DNA from: Halorussus gelatinilyticus
Lineage (GTDB): Archaea; Halobacteriota; Halobacteria; Halobacteriales; Haladaptataceae
Length of the DNA: 64,000 nucleotides
NCBI RefSeq assembly: GCF_023238445.1
Contig: NZ_CP096658.1
Span: 1,178,001-1,242,000 of the forward strand
Direction: 5' to 3'
This document shows, piece after piece, positions 53,265 to 61,262 of this stretch. A model generated the notes under the pieces. The model was not told where the DNA came from. It worked only from the letters and a program-made list of their open reading frames with translations, and did no database searches. The number at the start of each line of letters is the position of its first letter. The stretch's first letter is position 1. Position numbers and translations under genes: made by a program.

Positions 53265-53993
53265 ATGATAGAGACACGAAACGTGGTCCACCGGTACGGT
53301 GACGACGGACCTCCGGCGGTAGACGGCGTCTCGCTCGCCGTCCCGGACGGCGAGTTCGTCCTGCTGGCGGGGCCGAACGGGTCGGGCAAGTCCACGCTCG
53401 TCCGGCACTTCAACGGCCTGCTGGACCCCGACGAGGGCGAGGTGCTGGTGGACGGCACGCCGGTCTCCGAGAACCTCGTAGCGGCCCGGACCAGCGTCGG
53501 AATGGTGTTCCAGCAACCCCGCGACGGGTTCGTCGCGGCCACGGTCGGCGCGGACGTGGCGTTCGGCCCGGAGAATCTGGGCCTCTCGAACGAGGAGATA
53601 GACCGACGAGTCGCGGACGCGCTCGCGGCGGTGAACATGGCGGGCAGGCGCGACGAGCGCATCGACGCACTCTCGGGCGGCGAGCGCGAGCGCGTGGCCA
53701 TCGCGGGCGCGCTGGCGATGGACCCCGACCACCTCGTGCTGGACGAACCGTTCACCGGACTCGACGCGCCGGCCCGCGAGTCGGTGGTCGAACAGCTCCG
53801 GACCCTGAAGGAGTCGGGCACCGGCGTCGTCCTCGTGACTCACGACCTCCGAGACGCCTTCGACCTCGCGGACCGAATCGTCGCGCTCGCGGACGGATGC
53901 GTGGCCGTGGACGCCGCACCCGCGGACGCCCGCGAGCGACTGCCGGACCTCGGGATTCGCGTGCCAGCGGGGGAGGTTCGCGGCGAACGGTGA
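53265..53993 (+). CDS. ECF transporter ATPase (BioM/EcfA)
   Basis: The 242-residue ATPase has Walker A GPNGSGKST, the Q-loop VFQQPRDGF, signature LSGGERERVAIAGAL, Walker B LVLDEPFTGLD and switch LVTHDLRD. It energises biotin uptake with BioY and EcfT. Only a single ATPase gene is visible, so it may form a homodimer. Its stop overlaps the start of the next gene (GTGA). Confidence 0.92.
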   Translation: MIETRNVVHRYGDDGPPAVDGVSLAVPDGEFVLLAGPNGSGKSTLVRHFNGLLDPDEGEVLVDGTPVSENLVAARTSVGMVFQQPRDGFVAATVGADVAFGPENLGLSNEEIDRRVADALAAVNMAGRRDERIDALSGGERERVAIAGALAMDPDHLVLDEPFTGLDAPARESVVEQLRTLKESGTGVVLVTHDLRDAFDLADRIVALADGCVAVDAAPADARERLPDLGIRVPAGEVRGER

Positions 53994-54697
53994 CGCTGAG
54001 TTATCGCCCCGGCGACTCGCTCGCACACCGACTCGACCCCCGGAGCAAGTTGGCCTTTCAGGTCGCGTTCGCCCTCGCGGCGTTCGCGCACACGACGCCC
54101 CGCGGCTTGCTCGCGCTGACCGCGCTCGTCCTCGCGGTCCTCGTCGGGTCGGGGCTGTCGGTCCGGCGGGCGCTCGCGGAGTACCGGTTCGTCTTTCCGT
54201 TCCTCCTCGCGGGACCACTGTTCTCGGCGGCGACGCTCGGGCCGCCGTGGGTTCGCTGGCAGGCCGCGCTCGATACCGCGCTCGCCAGCTATCGCGTCGT
54301 GCTGGTCCTGCTGGTGAGCGCGGCGTACCTCCGAACGACGCCGGTCAGGGACTCGCGGGCCGCGATTCAGCGCCTCGTGCCCGGCAAGACCGGGCGACTC
54401 CTCGGGACGGGCGTCGGGTTCGTCTTCCGGTTTCTGCCGGTCTTGCAGGCGGACCTCCGGCGGATTCGGGACGCCTCGGCCGCGCGGTTGGGCGACCAGC
54501 AGTCGCTCGTCGCCCGGATGCGTCGGGTCGGTATCTCGGGACTGGCGCGGGCGCTCTCGCGGGCCGACCGGTTCGCGCTCGCGCTCCGCGCCCGGTGTTT
54601 CGCGTGGAACCCGACGCTCCCGCCGCTGACGCTCTCGCGGGCCGACGTGCCGGTGTTCGCCGCGAGTCTCGCGCTGTTAGCGTGGGCGGTAGTCTGA
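53990..54697 (+). CDS. ECF transporter transmembrane coupling protein (BioN/EcfT)
   Basis: The 235-residue protein starts with GTG 53990, overlapping the ATPase stop (GTGA); upstream in-frame codons belong to the ATPase gene in another frame. It begins YRPGDSLAHRLDPRSKL and has about five helices. Two alanine-arginine coupling segments appear as RDASAARLGD and ALALRARCF, the EcfT-style motifs that contact the ATPase. It completes the biotin importer. Confidence 0.85.
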   Translation: MTLSYRPGDSLAHRLDPRSKLAFQVAFALAAFAHTTPRGLLALTALVLAVLVGSGLSVRRALAEYRFVFPFLLAGPLFSAATLGPPWVRWQAALDTALASYRVVLVLLVSAAYLRTTPVRDSRAAIQRLVPGKTGRLLGTGVGFVFRFLPVLQADLRRIRDASAARLGDQQSLVARMRRVGISGLARALSRADRFALALRARCFAWNPTLPPLTLSRADVPVFAASLALLAWAVV

Positions 54698-54766
54698 GTC
54701 GTCGCCGACCTGCTCGGCTATCTCGGGGCCAGAAACACGAACCGGAACGTCGAACTGAGTTCGACC

Positions 54767-54964
54767 TTGGGCGTCGGCAAAGGGGCGAGCGCGGTCGTCG
54801 CGGGCGTCGTCGTGTTGGCGTTCGACGAGCCGCTGTTCGCCGAGCTCGCGCGCCGAGCGCCCGAAATCACGGGGTTCGTTCGGACGTATTTCGGCGTGGC
54901 GGGGTTCTGCTTCGCGCTCGGAATCTGGGCCGGCGCGGTCGTCGCGGACGTGATACGGTTGTGA
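54767..54964 (+). CDS. small membrane protein downstream of ecfT (uncertain start)
   Basis: The 65-residue frame from TTG 54767 has two hydrophobic segments (ASAVVAGVVVLAFDEPL, FGVAGFCFALGIWAGAVVA) and ends in VIRL. The frame is in phase with ecfT and stays open from the ecfT stop onward (54698), with protein-like sequence LLGYLGARNTNRNVELSS before the TTG. So the true gene may start earlier with an unusual codon, or reflect stop readthrough. Function unknown. Confidence 0.4.
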   Translation: MGVGKGASAVVAGVVVLAFDEPLFAELARRAPEITGFVRTYFGVAGFCFALGIWAGAVVADVIRL

Positions 54965-55062
54965 GACGATAGCCGGAAAACCGTAAACTCCGAATCCGTT
55001 TTCGGCCGGGGAAGCGGCCTGAGTCGGTAAAACTTAAGCGAATCCTGTTCCCCGTGTACAAC

Positions 55063-57183
55063 ATGGCAAAATTTGTGCTGGCGCAGGCGGGGAGCGAGGC
55101 CACCCGCCCCACGTTCTGGAAGATCGGCCACATCGGCGAGGCCATCTTCTACTACCTCGCGGCGGTGGCGATAGCCATCTTCGCCGTCGGGGTCTACCAG
55201 CGGTTCTCGACCTACGCACAGGGGACCGAGTCGTGGTTCGACCGCCTCGACGACCTCTCCGGGCGTATCGCCTCCGCGACCAAGATCGTCTTCTCGAACC
55301 AGAAGCAGTTCGACCGGGACCTCTACGCCGGCCTGATGCACGCGTTCGTCTTCTGGGGCTTCCTGACCCTGCTCATCGGGACGACGATTCTGGCCATCGA
55401 TATGGACATCTGGACGAAGGCGCTCGGCCAGCCCTCGTTCTTCGAGGGCGCGTTCTACCTCTCGTACTCGCTGGTGATGGACGCGATGGGCCTGCTGTTC
55501 GTCGTCGGCGTCGGCATGGCCATCTACCGGCGCTACTGGGTGGCCGAGGGTCGCCTCTGGGGCAAGCACACCTCGACCGAGGACGACCTGTTCGTCTGGA
55601 GCCTCTTCCTGCTCGGCGTGGGCGGCTACGTCACCGAGGGCGTCCGCATCCTCGGGACGAGCGCGACCCGCAACGTCTCCTTCGAGACCGTGAGTTTCGT
55701 CGGCTGGTTCGTCTACGACGTGCTGGCGGTCGCGGGCGTGACTCCCGAGATGGCGACCGCGGCCTACCCCGTCGTCTGGTGGTCCCACGCCCTGCTGGCG
55801 CTCGCGTTCGTCGCGGCGGTTCCCTACGCCAAGCCGTTCCACATGATTTCGAGTTTCGCGAACGTCGTCACGCGCGACGAGAAGGCGGGCAAGCGCCTCC
55901 CCGGCGTTCCGGACGACGCCAGCCCCGAGGAGATCGGTCACGGCTCCATCGAGGACTTCTCGTGGAAGGAGCTGCTCGACCACGACGCCTGCACGAAGTG
56001 CGGTCGCTGTTCGTCGGTCTGTCCCGCGAAGGCCGCAGACCGACCGCTCGACCCCCGCGACGTGATTCTCGACCTGAAACAGTACCGCGAGGACTTGGAA
56101 GCGGGCCGGACCGAGGAGAAGCCCATCGTCGCCGACGGCGGTGCCTCGGTCATCAACTCGGAGACGATGGAGTCGTGCATGTCCTGCATGGCCTGCATGG
56201 ACGCCTGTCCGGTCGAAATCGAACACGTCGAGCAGTTCACGCAGATGAACCGCCGGCTCACCGAGTCGGGCCAGATGGACGCCAACGTTCAGGACACGAT
56301 GATGAACGTGTTCCAGAACGGCAACACGTTCGGCGAACCCCAGCGCAAGCGCCCCGACTGGGCCGACGAGTTGGACTTCGAGATTCCCGACGCCCGCGAG
56401 CAGTCCGTCGAGTACCTCTGGTACGTCGGCGACTACCCGAGCTTCGACGAGCGCAACCGGAAGGTCGCGCGGTCGCTGGCGACCATCCTCGAAGAGTCCG
56501 GCGTCGAGTACGGCATCCTCTACGACGACGAGCAGGCCGACGGCAACGACGTGCGCCGCGTCGGCGAGGAGGGCCTCTACGAGATGCTGGTCGAGGACAA
56601 CGCCGAGGCCATCCGGAGCTGCGACTACGACAAAATCGTCTGCACGGACCCCCACAGCTACAACACGTTCAAGAACGAGTATCCGGAGTTCGAGGTGTGC
56701 GAGTGGACCGAGGACGACGTGTTCCACTACACGCAGGTCGTCGAAGACCTGTTCCGCGAACTGGGTCTCTCCGGGTCCGAACTCGACTACACCGTCACGT
56801 ACCACGACCCCTGTCACCTCGGCCGGTACAACGACGAGTACGAGGCCCCGCGCGAAATCGTGAAAGCCACGGGATGCGAACTCGACGAGATGCCCCGCAA
56901 CCGCGAGGACTCGTTCTGTTGCGGCGGCGGCGGTGGCGGCCTCTGGATGGACTTCGACGAGGACCCCAAGCCGAGCGAGGAGCGCCTGCGCGAGGCGCTG
57001 AACGACACCGACTCGGGAAGCCGCGTCGAGAAGTTCGTCGTCGCCTGCCCGATGTGCATGACGATGTACGAGGACGGCCGGAAGACCGGCGGCTACGAGG
57101 ACGACATCGAAATCGTCGACGTGTCGGAACTGCTCGTGGAGGCTATCGGTCGGAAAGAACAGGTCGAAGTCGCGGCGGACTGA
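55063..57183 (+). CDS. membrane-bound HdrD-like iron-sulfur oxidoreductase
   Basis: The 706-residue protein starts at ATG 55063, about 28 bases after a TATA-like AACTTAAG, though GTG 55054 is possible. The first 280 residues hold about six membrane helices of a cytochrome b/NarI- or HdrE-like quinone-interacting domain. Two 4Fe-4S motifs follow, CTKCGRCSSVCP near residue 309 and CMSCMACMDACP near 370. Two cysteine-rich CCG domains come last, with DPCHLGRYN and SFCCGGGGGGLW. This fusion of HdrE- and HdrD-like parts should pass electrons between the membrane and thiols or organic acids. The substrate is not readable. Confidence 0.85.
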   Translation: MAKFVLAQAGSEATRPTFWKIGHIGEAIFYYLAAVAIAIFAVGVYQRFSTYAQGTESWFDRLDDLSGRIASATKIVFSNQKQFDRDLYAGLMHAFVFWGFLTLLIGTTILAIDMDIWTKALGQPSFFEGAFYLSYSLVMDAMGLLFVVGVGMAIYRRYWVAEGRLWGKHTSTEDDLFVWSLFLLGVGGYVTEGVRILGTSATRNVSFETVSFVGWFVYDVLAVAGVTPEMATAAYPVVWWSHALLALAFVAAVPYAKPFHMISSFANVVTRDEKAGKRLPGVPDDASPEEIGHGSIEDFSWKELLDHDACTKCGRCSSVCPAKAADRPLDPRDVILDLKQYREDLEAGRTEEKPIVADGGASVINSETMESCMSCMACMDACPVEIEHVEQFTQMNRRLTESGQMDANVQDTMMNVFQNGNTFGEPQRKRPDWADELDFEIPDAREQSVEYLWYVGDYPSFDERNRKVARSLATILEESGVEYGILYDDEQADGNDVRRVGEEGLYEMLVEDNAEAIRSCDYDKIVCTDPHSYNTFKNEYPEFEVCEWTEDDVFHYTQVVEDLFRELGLSGSELDYTVTYHDPCHLGRYNDEYEAPREIVKATGCELDEMPRNREDSFCCGGGGGGLWMDFDEDPKPSEERLREALNDTDSGSRVEKFVVACPMCMTMYEDGRKTGGYEDDIEIVDVSELLVEAIGRKEQVEVAAD

Positions 57184-57490
57184 CCTCTCTCGACCGTTTT
57201 ACTTTCGAGCGCCGAGACGGCCCGGTTCGTTCGATATCGAAAAAGCTGCCGCACCCATCGCGGCAGAGATGCGCTCGCGTGGAGTTCATTGCATGGCACG
57301 CGATGAATCGGCACGCGAGCGCAATTTACCGTACGAACTGCGACTTGTTAGGTCTGACGCCTACCAATTCGCGGAGAAACCCGGTCGGGTAGCGAGTCGA
57401 GTTCGTCAGCCAGCGAGAAAGAGCGACGCGATTTCGGAGAAAGTCGAGGAGTCCGTGGTGGGCCGGACGGAGCGCGGCCACTCCGAATCG
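57184..57490. other. 307-base gene-free spacer with hairpin
   Basis: The spacer lies between the convergent Hdr-like and DedA genes. A hairpin pairs CTGCCGC (57246-57252) with GCGGCAG (57260-57266), a plausible terminator. An open plus-strand frame from 57269 runs antisense into the DedA gene and looks like a shadow. Confidence 0.4.
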
Positions 57491-58204
57491 TTACAGGAAT
57501 CCCAACATGGCCCGGAAGATGCGCGGGCCGAGCAAGGCGAGCACCGTCTCGAAGACGAGCGTGCCGAGCGCCGACAGCACCACGAACTTGCGGCCGTCCA
57601 TCTCGGCGAACCCGGCCGGGACCGTCAGCATCCCGCGAGTGAACAGTAGCGCGTTGCTCACCGGGACGACGACGGGACCCCATCGGTCGAACCACCCGTC
57701 GAAGCGGTCGAGTTGGTCCCCATCGACCCGGAACCACCGCTTTTCGAGCAGGTACTCCCGGCCGCCGCGCTTCGCCAACAGGAACAGTGCGTACTGGCCG
57801 ATAGTAGCCGCGATAACGGAGACCGACACGATAGCGACGATCGTGTCGTAGTCCGTGGGAGAGTCGGCGAGTGCGGTAACGGCCACCGGTACGACCGCCT
57901 CGCTCGGTGCGAAGTACAACAGCATCGCACCCTCCAGAATCATGATGAAGAAGAGCGCGAGCAGGCCGTACTGATTGAGCCACTGTTCCGCCAGTTCCTC
58001 GTTCCCGACGAAGAACAGGCCGACCCCGACCACCGCCGCGAGGACGATACCGGCCGTCAGCAGGAGGAGTCCGTTGTCGGCGAAGAACTGCCGGACTCGG
58101 CCGGGTTCGGTGGCGTTCGACAGCAACACTCCTCCGAGAACGACGACCGCGACGCCGAGCGCTACTGGCGCGTCGGGAGCGACGAGAGCGAGCGGGGACA
58201 GCAT
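57491..58204 (-). CDS. DedA/VTT-domain membrane protein
   Basis: The 237-residue protein has about five hydrophobic segments. The VTT/DedA core is visible as NQYGLLALFFIMILEGAMLLYFAPSE, split after the first glycine, then ATIGQYALFLLAKRGG and a final GTLVFETVLALLG. DedA-family proteins affect lipid scrambling and membrane homeostasis. The N-terminal extension includes two more hydrophobic segments. Single gene. Confidence 0.8.
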   Translation of the reverse strand: MLSPLALVAPDAPVALGVAVVVLGGVLLSNATEPGRVRQFFADNGLLLLTAGIVLAAVVGVGLFFVGNEELAEQWLNQYGLLALFFIMILEGAMLLYFAPSEAVVPVAVTALADSPTDYDTIVAIVSVSVIAATIGQYALFLLAKRGGREYLLEKRWFRVDGDQLDRFDGWFDRWGPVVVPVSNALLFTRGMLTVPAGFAEMDGRKFVVLSALGTLVFETVLALLGPRIFRAMLGFL

Positions 58205-58604
58205 TCGTGACTGTCGTATCGACAGGGCGCGCTAAATGCGTTGTGACCCCGCGCGAGAACTGAACCAGTGATGAAAACGAGACGAGACGACCGAGCTAAG
58301 AACGTCTCTCGAAGCCCCCGCCCGGTCGCGCTCGCTCAGCGACGTACCTGACGGACGTAGTTGCGTCAGACAGTGGTCGCTGAGACGACCACGCGAGCGC
58401 GACCGGGCGGCCCCTTCATCCACCCGTGGTGGGTGATCGGTAGGGCGGTCCCGTCGGTTGATTGGTCGAGCGTTCGCCGGTGGGTCGGAACACCGAGCGC
58501 CCGCAGGTCAAGCGGTCGGTCCCCTCTCGCGTTTCCGGCCGAATTACCGGCAGGATAGCCGTCGGAGCGACGCGGTTTTGAGACCCGCGCCGCAAGTCCC
58601 GGAC
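58205..58604. other. 400-base gene-free spacer with nested inverted repeat
   Basis: The spacer separates the divergent DedA and hemB genes. It contains the three-tier inverted repeat at 58318-58410; no gene is supported. The frame from 58361 or 58458 reading into hemB is an extension of hemB that is probably not translated. Confidence 0.5.
58318..58410. repeat. 93-base nested hairpin (18 + 9 + 6 bp)
   Basis: The outer arms 58318-58335 and 58393-58410 are perfectly complementary over 18 bp (core CGCCCGGTCGCGCTCGC). Inside, CTCAGCGAC (58335-58343) pairs with GTCGCTGAG (58376-58384), and inside that CTGACG (58348-58353) pairs with CGTCAG (58364-58369). It could be a MITE-like element, a structured leader RNA or a cruciform site. 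Confidence 0.7.
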
Positions 58605-59588
58605 ATGAACTTCACCGACCGGCCCCGTCGCCTCCGGCGGGACGGAATCCGCGAGATGGTCAGCGAGACCGACGTGCAGGCTTCGGACCTCATCGCGCCC
58701 GTCTTCGTGGACGCGACGACCGACGTACGACGCCCCATCGAGACGATGCCCGGCCACGAGCGCGTCCCGGTCGAGGAGGCGGTCGCGCGCGTCGAGGAGG
58801 TACTCGAAACCGGGGTCGAGGCGGTCATGCTCTTCGGAATCCCCGAGTCGAAGGACGAGCGCGGGACTCGCGCGTGGGCCGACGACGGCGTGGTGCAGGA
58901 GGCGACCCGGCGCGTCACGAGCGAGACCGACGCCTACGTGATTACCGACGTGTGCCTCTGCGAGTACACGAGTCACGGCCACTGCGGGGTGCTGGAAGAC
59001 GGTGCGAGCGAGGGCGACGTTCGCCTGACGGTACGCAACGACGAGACCCTCGACCTGCTCGGGAAGATTGCGACCTCGCACGCCGAGGCCGGCGCGGACA
59101 TGGTCGCGCCCTCGGGGATGATGGACGGGATGGTGGGCGCGATTCGGGAGTCGCTCGACGGCGCGGGCTACCCGGACGTGCCCGTCATGAGCTACGCCGC
59201 GAAGTACGAGTCGGCGTTCTACGGCCCCTTCCGCGACGCCGCCGACGGCGCGCCCGCCTTCGGCGACCGGCGACACTACCAGATGGACCCGGCGAACCGA
59301 CGGGAGGCCCTGCGCGAGGTCCGCCTCGACGTGGAACAGGGCGCGGACGTGCTGATGGTCAAGCCCGCGCTGCCCTACCTCGACATCGTGCGCGACCTCC
59401 GCGAGGAGTTCGACCACCCCGTCGCGGCGTACAACGTCAGCGGGGAGTACGCGATGCTCCACGCCGCCAGCGAGAAGGGGTGGCTCGACCTGGAGGAGGT
59501 CGCGCTGGAGTCGCTGGTGTCCATCAAGCGAGCGGGCGCGGACCTGATTCTGACGTATTTTGCGGAGGACGTGGCCGAGGAGTTGTAA
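58605..59588 (+). CDS. hemB: porphobilinogen synthase (delta-aminolevulinate dehydratase)
   Basis: The 327-residue enzyme condenses two 5-aminolevulinate molecules to porphobilinogen for haem and cobalamin synthesis. The zinc-site cysteine cluster appears in DVCLCEYTSHGHC, the first active-site lysine in SYAAKYESAFYGPFRDA, and the Schiff-base lysine in LMVKPALPYLDIV. Length and motifs are standard. ATG 58605 is used since the conserved N-terminus, FTDRPRRLRRDGIREM, begins there. Confidence 0.95.
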   Translation: MNFTDRPRRLRRDGIREMVSETDVQASDLIAPVFVDATTDVRRPIETMPGHERVPVEEAVARVEEVLETGVEAVMLFGIPESKDERGTRAWADDGVVQEATRRVTSETDAYVITDVCLCEYTSHGHCGVLEDGASEGDVRLTVRNDETLDLLGKIATSHAEAGADMVAPSGMMDGMVGAIRESLDGAGYPDVPVMSYAAKYESAFYGPFRDAADGAPAFGDRRHYQMDPANRREALREVRLDVEQGADVLMVKPALPYLDIVRDLREEFDHPVAAYNVSGEYAMLHAASEKGWLDLEEVALESLVSIKRAGADLILTYFAEDVAEEL

Positions 59589-59602
59589 GCGAGGCGGAAT
59601 CG

Positions 59603-60022
59603 CTACTCGGACGTGCCGGGGGAGCGCGTCGAACAATCCGAATCTAACGCGATTCCCGGTTTTCCGTCCTCCTCCGCAACTACGCGGACGTGAAATGACC
59701 GGTCTCGTTTTCCGATAGTCTCGGTGTGCCACGTACTGCCGTCTATCTTCACGCGAATCGTGTAGACCGAATGCTGACCGGGGAGTCCCTCTTCGTAAAG
59801 CGGACCTGGAATCACGTCGTCGGTGCGGGCGGGAACGTTCACCTCTCGTTCCCAGATCGTGGTATCGTCCGACACGATTTGGACATGAAAACGGTGTCGT
59901 TTGCGGTCGAAATTCCTGAGCGCAACTGTACAGATTCTGGTCGGCGAACTGTTCGTGCTACAACCACTGAGGGAGGGTAACAGGAGCGGGAGGCCACGGA
60001 GGACGGAGCGGCGGGTAAGCAT
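59603..60022 (-). CDS. Tat-type lipoprotein, unknown function
   Basis: The 139-residue protein starts at ATG 60022 with LTRRSVLRGLPLLLPSLSGC, a twin-arginine signal with lipobox cysteine. The mature part has several beta strands (FHVQIVSDDTTIWEREVNV, VYTIRVKIDGSTWHTETI) of an immunoglobulin-like shape. It is exported and lipid-anchored. A decayed reading frame on the opposite strand follows beyond 60077. Function unknown. Confidence 0.6.
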   Translation of the reverse strand: MLTRRSVLRGLPLLLPSLSGCSTNSSPTRICTVALRNFDRKRHRFHVQIVSDDTTIWEREVNVPARTDDVIPGPLYEEGLPGQHSVYTIRVKIDGSTWHTETIGKRDRSFHVRVVAEEDGKPGIALDSDCSTRSPGTSE

Positions 60023-60077
60023 GGTCGATGGAATCTGATTTGGCAAAAAACGTTTTTGCATTTGTTTCCGGATCTAG

Positions 60078-60266
60078 ACGCCTCAGTTACCAGGTCCGTG
60101 GTCGGACGAGGGACTCGAGGTCGAGCCCGGCGAGACCGCCGCGGCGTGGTCCGCGTTCGTCGTACCTCGGTCCGCGGAGCGCGGCGAGGTGAGAATCGGA
60201 TACAAGCCCGACCGCGAACCGGACGGTCCGTTTCCAGTGCGGTGGGTACCGGAGTCCGACAACTGA
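60078..60266 (+). pseudogene. 3' fragment of a lost gene (DUF4352-like C-terminus)
   Basis: A stop at 60075-60077 is followed by 62 open codons that read like a real protein: LEVEPGETAAAWSAFVVPRS, then VRIGYKPDREPDGPFPVRWV and stop at 60264-60266. No start codon precedes the conserved part. The pattern (pGe..a...FvVP followed by a strand of R-I-G-Y) resembles the end of a DUF4352-type exported immunoglobulin-like domain. The rest of the gene is missing. Confidence 0.6.
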
Positions 60267-60301
60267 CCGGAGGCTACCTCACGGACGACGCACCGACCGA
60301 G

Positions 60302-60796
60302 TCACTCCGGCCCCGCGACCATTCGTCTGACCTCGGCCCCGCAGTCCGCGCAGTAGAGTACGTACGCGTCACCGCCGTCCCGTTCTTCGTAGTCGCGGTC
60401 GGTTTCGTCGCCGCACTCCGGACATCGCTCCTCGATGACCGCGCCGTCGTCGGCCTTCGGTGCGCCGACCGCGATTACCCGTGCGGGCCCTTCGCCAGTC
60501 GATACTGTGCGCTGTTTGGCGTTGGGCGGAACGAAGAACGCCTCGCCCGTCCCCACGTCGTAGTCGCCGTCGGGCGTCTCGACGCGAATCGTCCCTTCGA
60601 CGACGTACAGCAGTTCTTCGTGGTTCGGGTGCCGGTGTTCGCCCCACGGCAACTGCTGTCCGGGGTCGGCGACGTAGACGTTGAACCCGAACTCGGTAGC
60701 GCCGACCGCTTCGTCGACTTCCTTCTTGTGCCGAGTCGGATTGGGAGCGTCGGGGAGGTCTTCGACCGCGACTTTGCGGAACTCGCTGTCGGTCAT
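60302..60796 (-). CDS. cupin with C-terminal zinc ribbon
   Basis: The 164-residue protein has a cupin domain (about residues 35-110) with histidines and glutamate in PWGEHRHPNHEELLYVVEGTI and a second set in GEAFFVPPNAKQRTVS. A zinc ribbon follows in the last 45 residues with CPEC and CADC. Zinc ribbons often tether proteins to nucleic acid or partners, so it may be a small-molecule-sensing regulator. It is a paralogue of the simple cupin at 42207. ATG 60796 chosen; the frame is open upstream as a shadow. Confidence 0.7.
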   Translation of the reverse strand: MTDSEFRKVAVEDLPDAPNPTRHKKEVDEAVGATEFGFNVYVADPGQQLPWGEHRHPNHEELLYVVEGTIRVETPDGDYDVGTGEAFFVPPNAKQRTVSTGEGPARVIAVGAPKADDGAVIEERCPECGDETDRDYEERDGGDAYVLYCADCGAEVRRMVAGPE

Positions 60797-61145
60797 GCGT
60801 CGAGATACGGCGCCGACGCCGAAAAGGGCGCGCCTCGGTCCGCGGACCGAGTGGTACGGCGAACGCGTCCGAGAGAGCGATGCCGTACCCGTCCTCGGGT
60901 CCACGATACGCGTCCAACTCCGGGTCTGTCGCGCGCGCTGCCGACGCACGGGGCCGCGTCTCGTCGGTCGACCCTCCCACACGAACGTCCGAAAACTGAA
61001 CGCCCGAACGGCCGGTTTCTGGACGGAATACAACCTTATATCCGTATTATTCGGTTTTAAACCGGACGCTCGTCTACCTCAGAAGGAATATTCTGTAGTT
61101 TTTCAACGCTTACGCTTATGTACTGCTTTGCCGTCACAGTATATC
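60797..61145. other. 349-base gene-free spacer
   Basis: This is the promoter region between the cupin gene (minus) and the ammonium transporter operon (plus). The AT-rich end (61030-61145) includes TTATATCCGTATTATTCGGTTTT-like sequence divided over 61035-61060, suited to TATA elements. No RNA gene seen. Confidence 0.4.
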
Positions 61146-61262
61146 GTGAGCGAACACACGAACCGAGAGGAATTCGAGATTTTCCTGAACAGTCGTCCAG
61201 ACGACGTGGTCGAGATTCCGAGCGATGCGGCGGAGACGCCGACGGAGGGGTCGGAATGCTAG
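61146..61262 (+). CDS. small leader protein overlapping the ammonium transporter start
   Basis: The 38-residue acidic peptide starts with GTG at 61146 and runs to TAG at 61260-61262, overlapping the ATG of the transporter at 61256. It reads [17 protein letters not shown] and then [16 protein letters not shown]. This is too short to match a family. The overlap suggests translational coupling. It may regulate the transporter or be spurious. Confidence 0.35.
   Translation: MSEHTNREEFEIFLNSRPDDVVEIPSDAAETPTEGSEC

Noticed and set aside
57269-57649. 126-residue plus-strand frame after the Hdr-like gene
   Set aside because: Most of it is antisense to the DedA gene and its composition matches shadow sequence.
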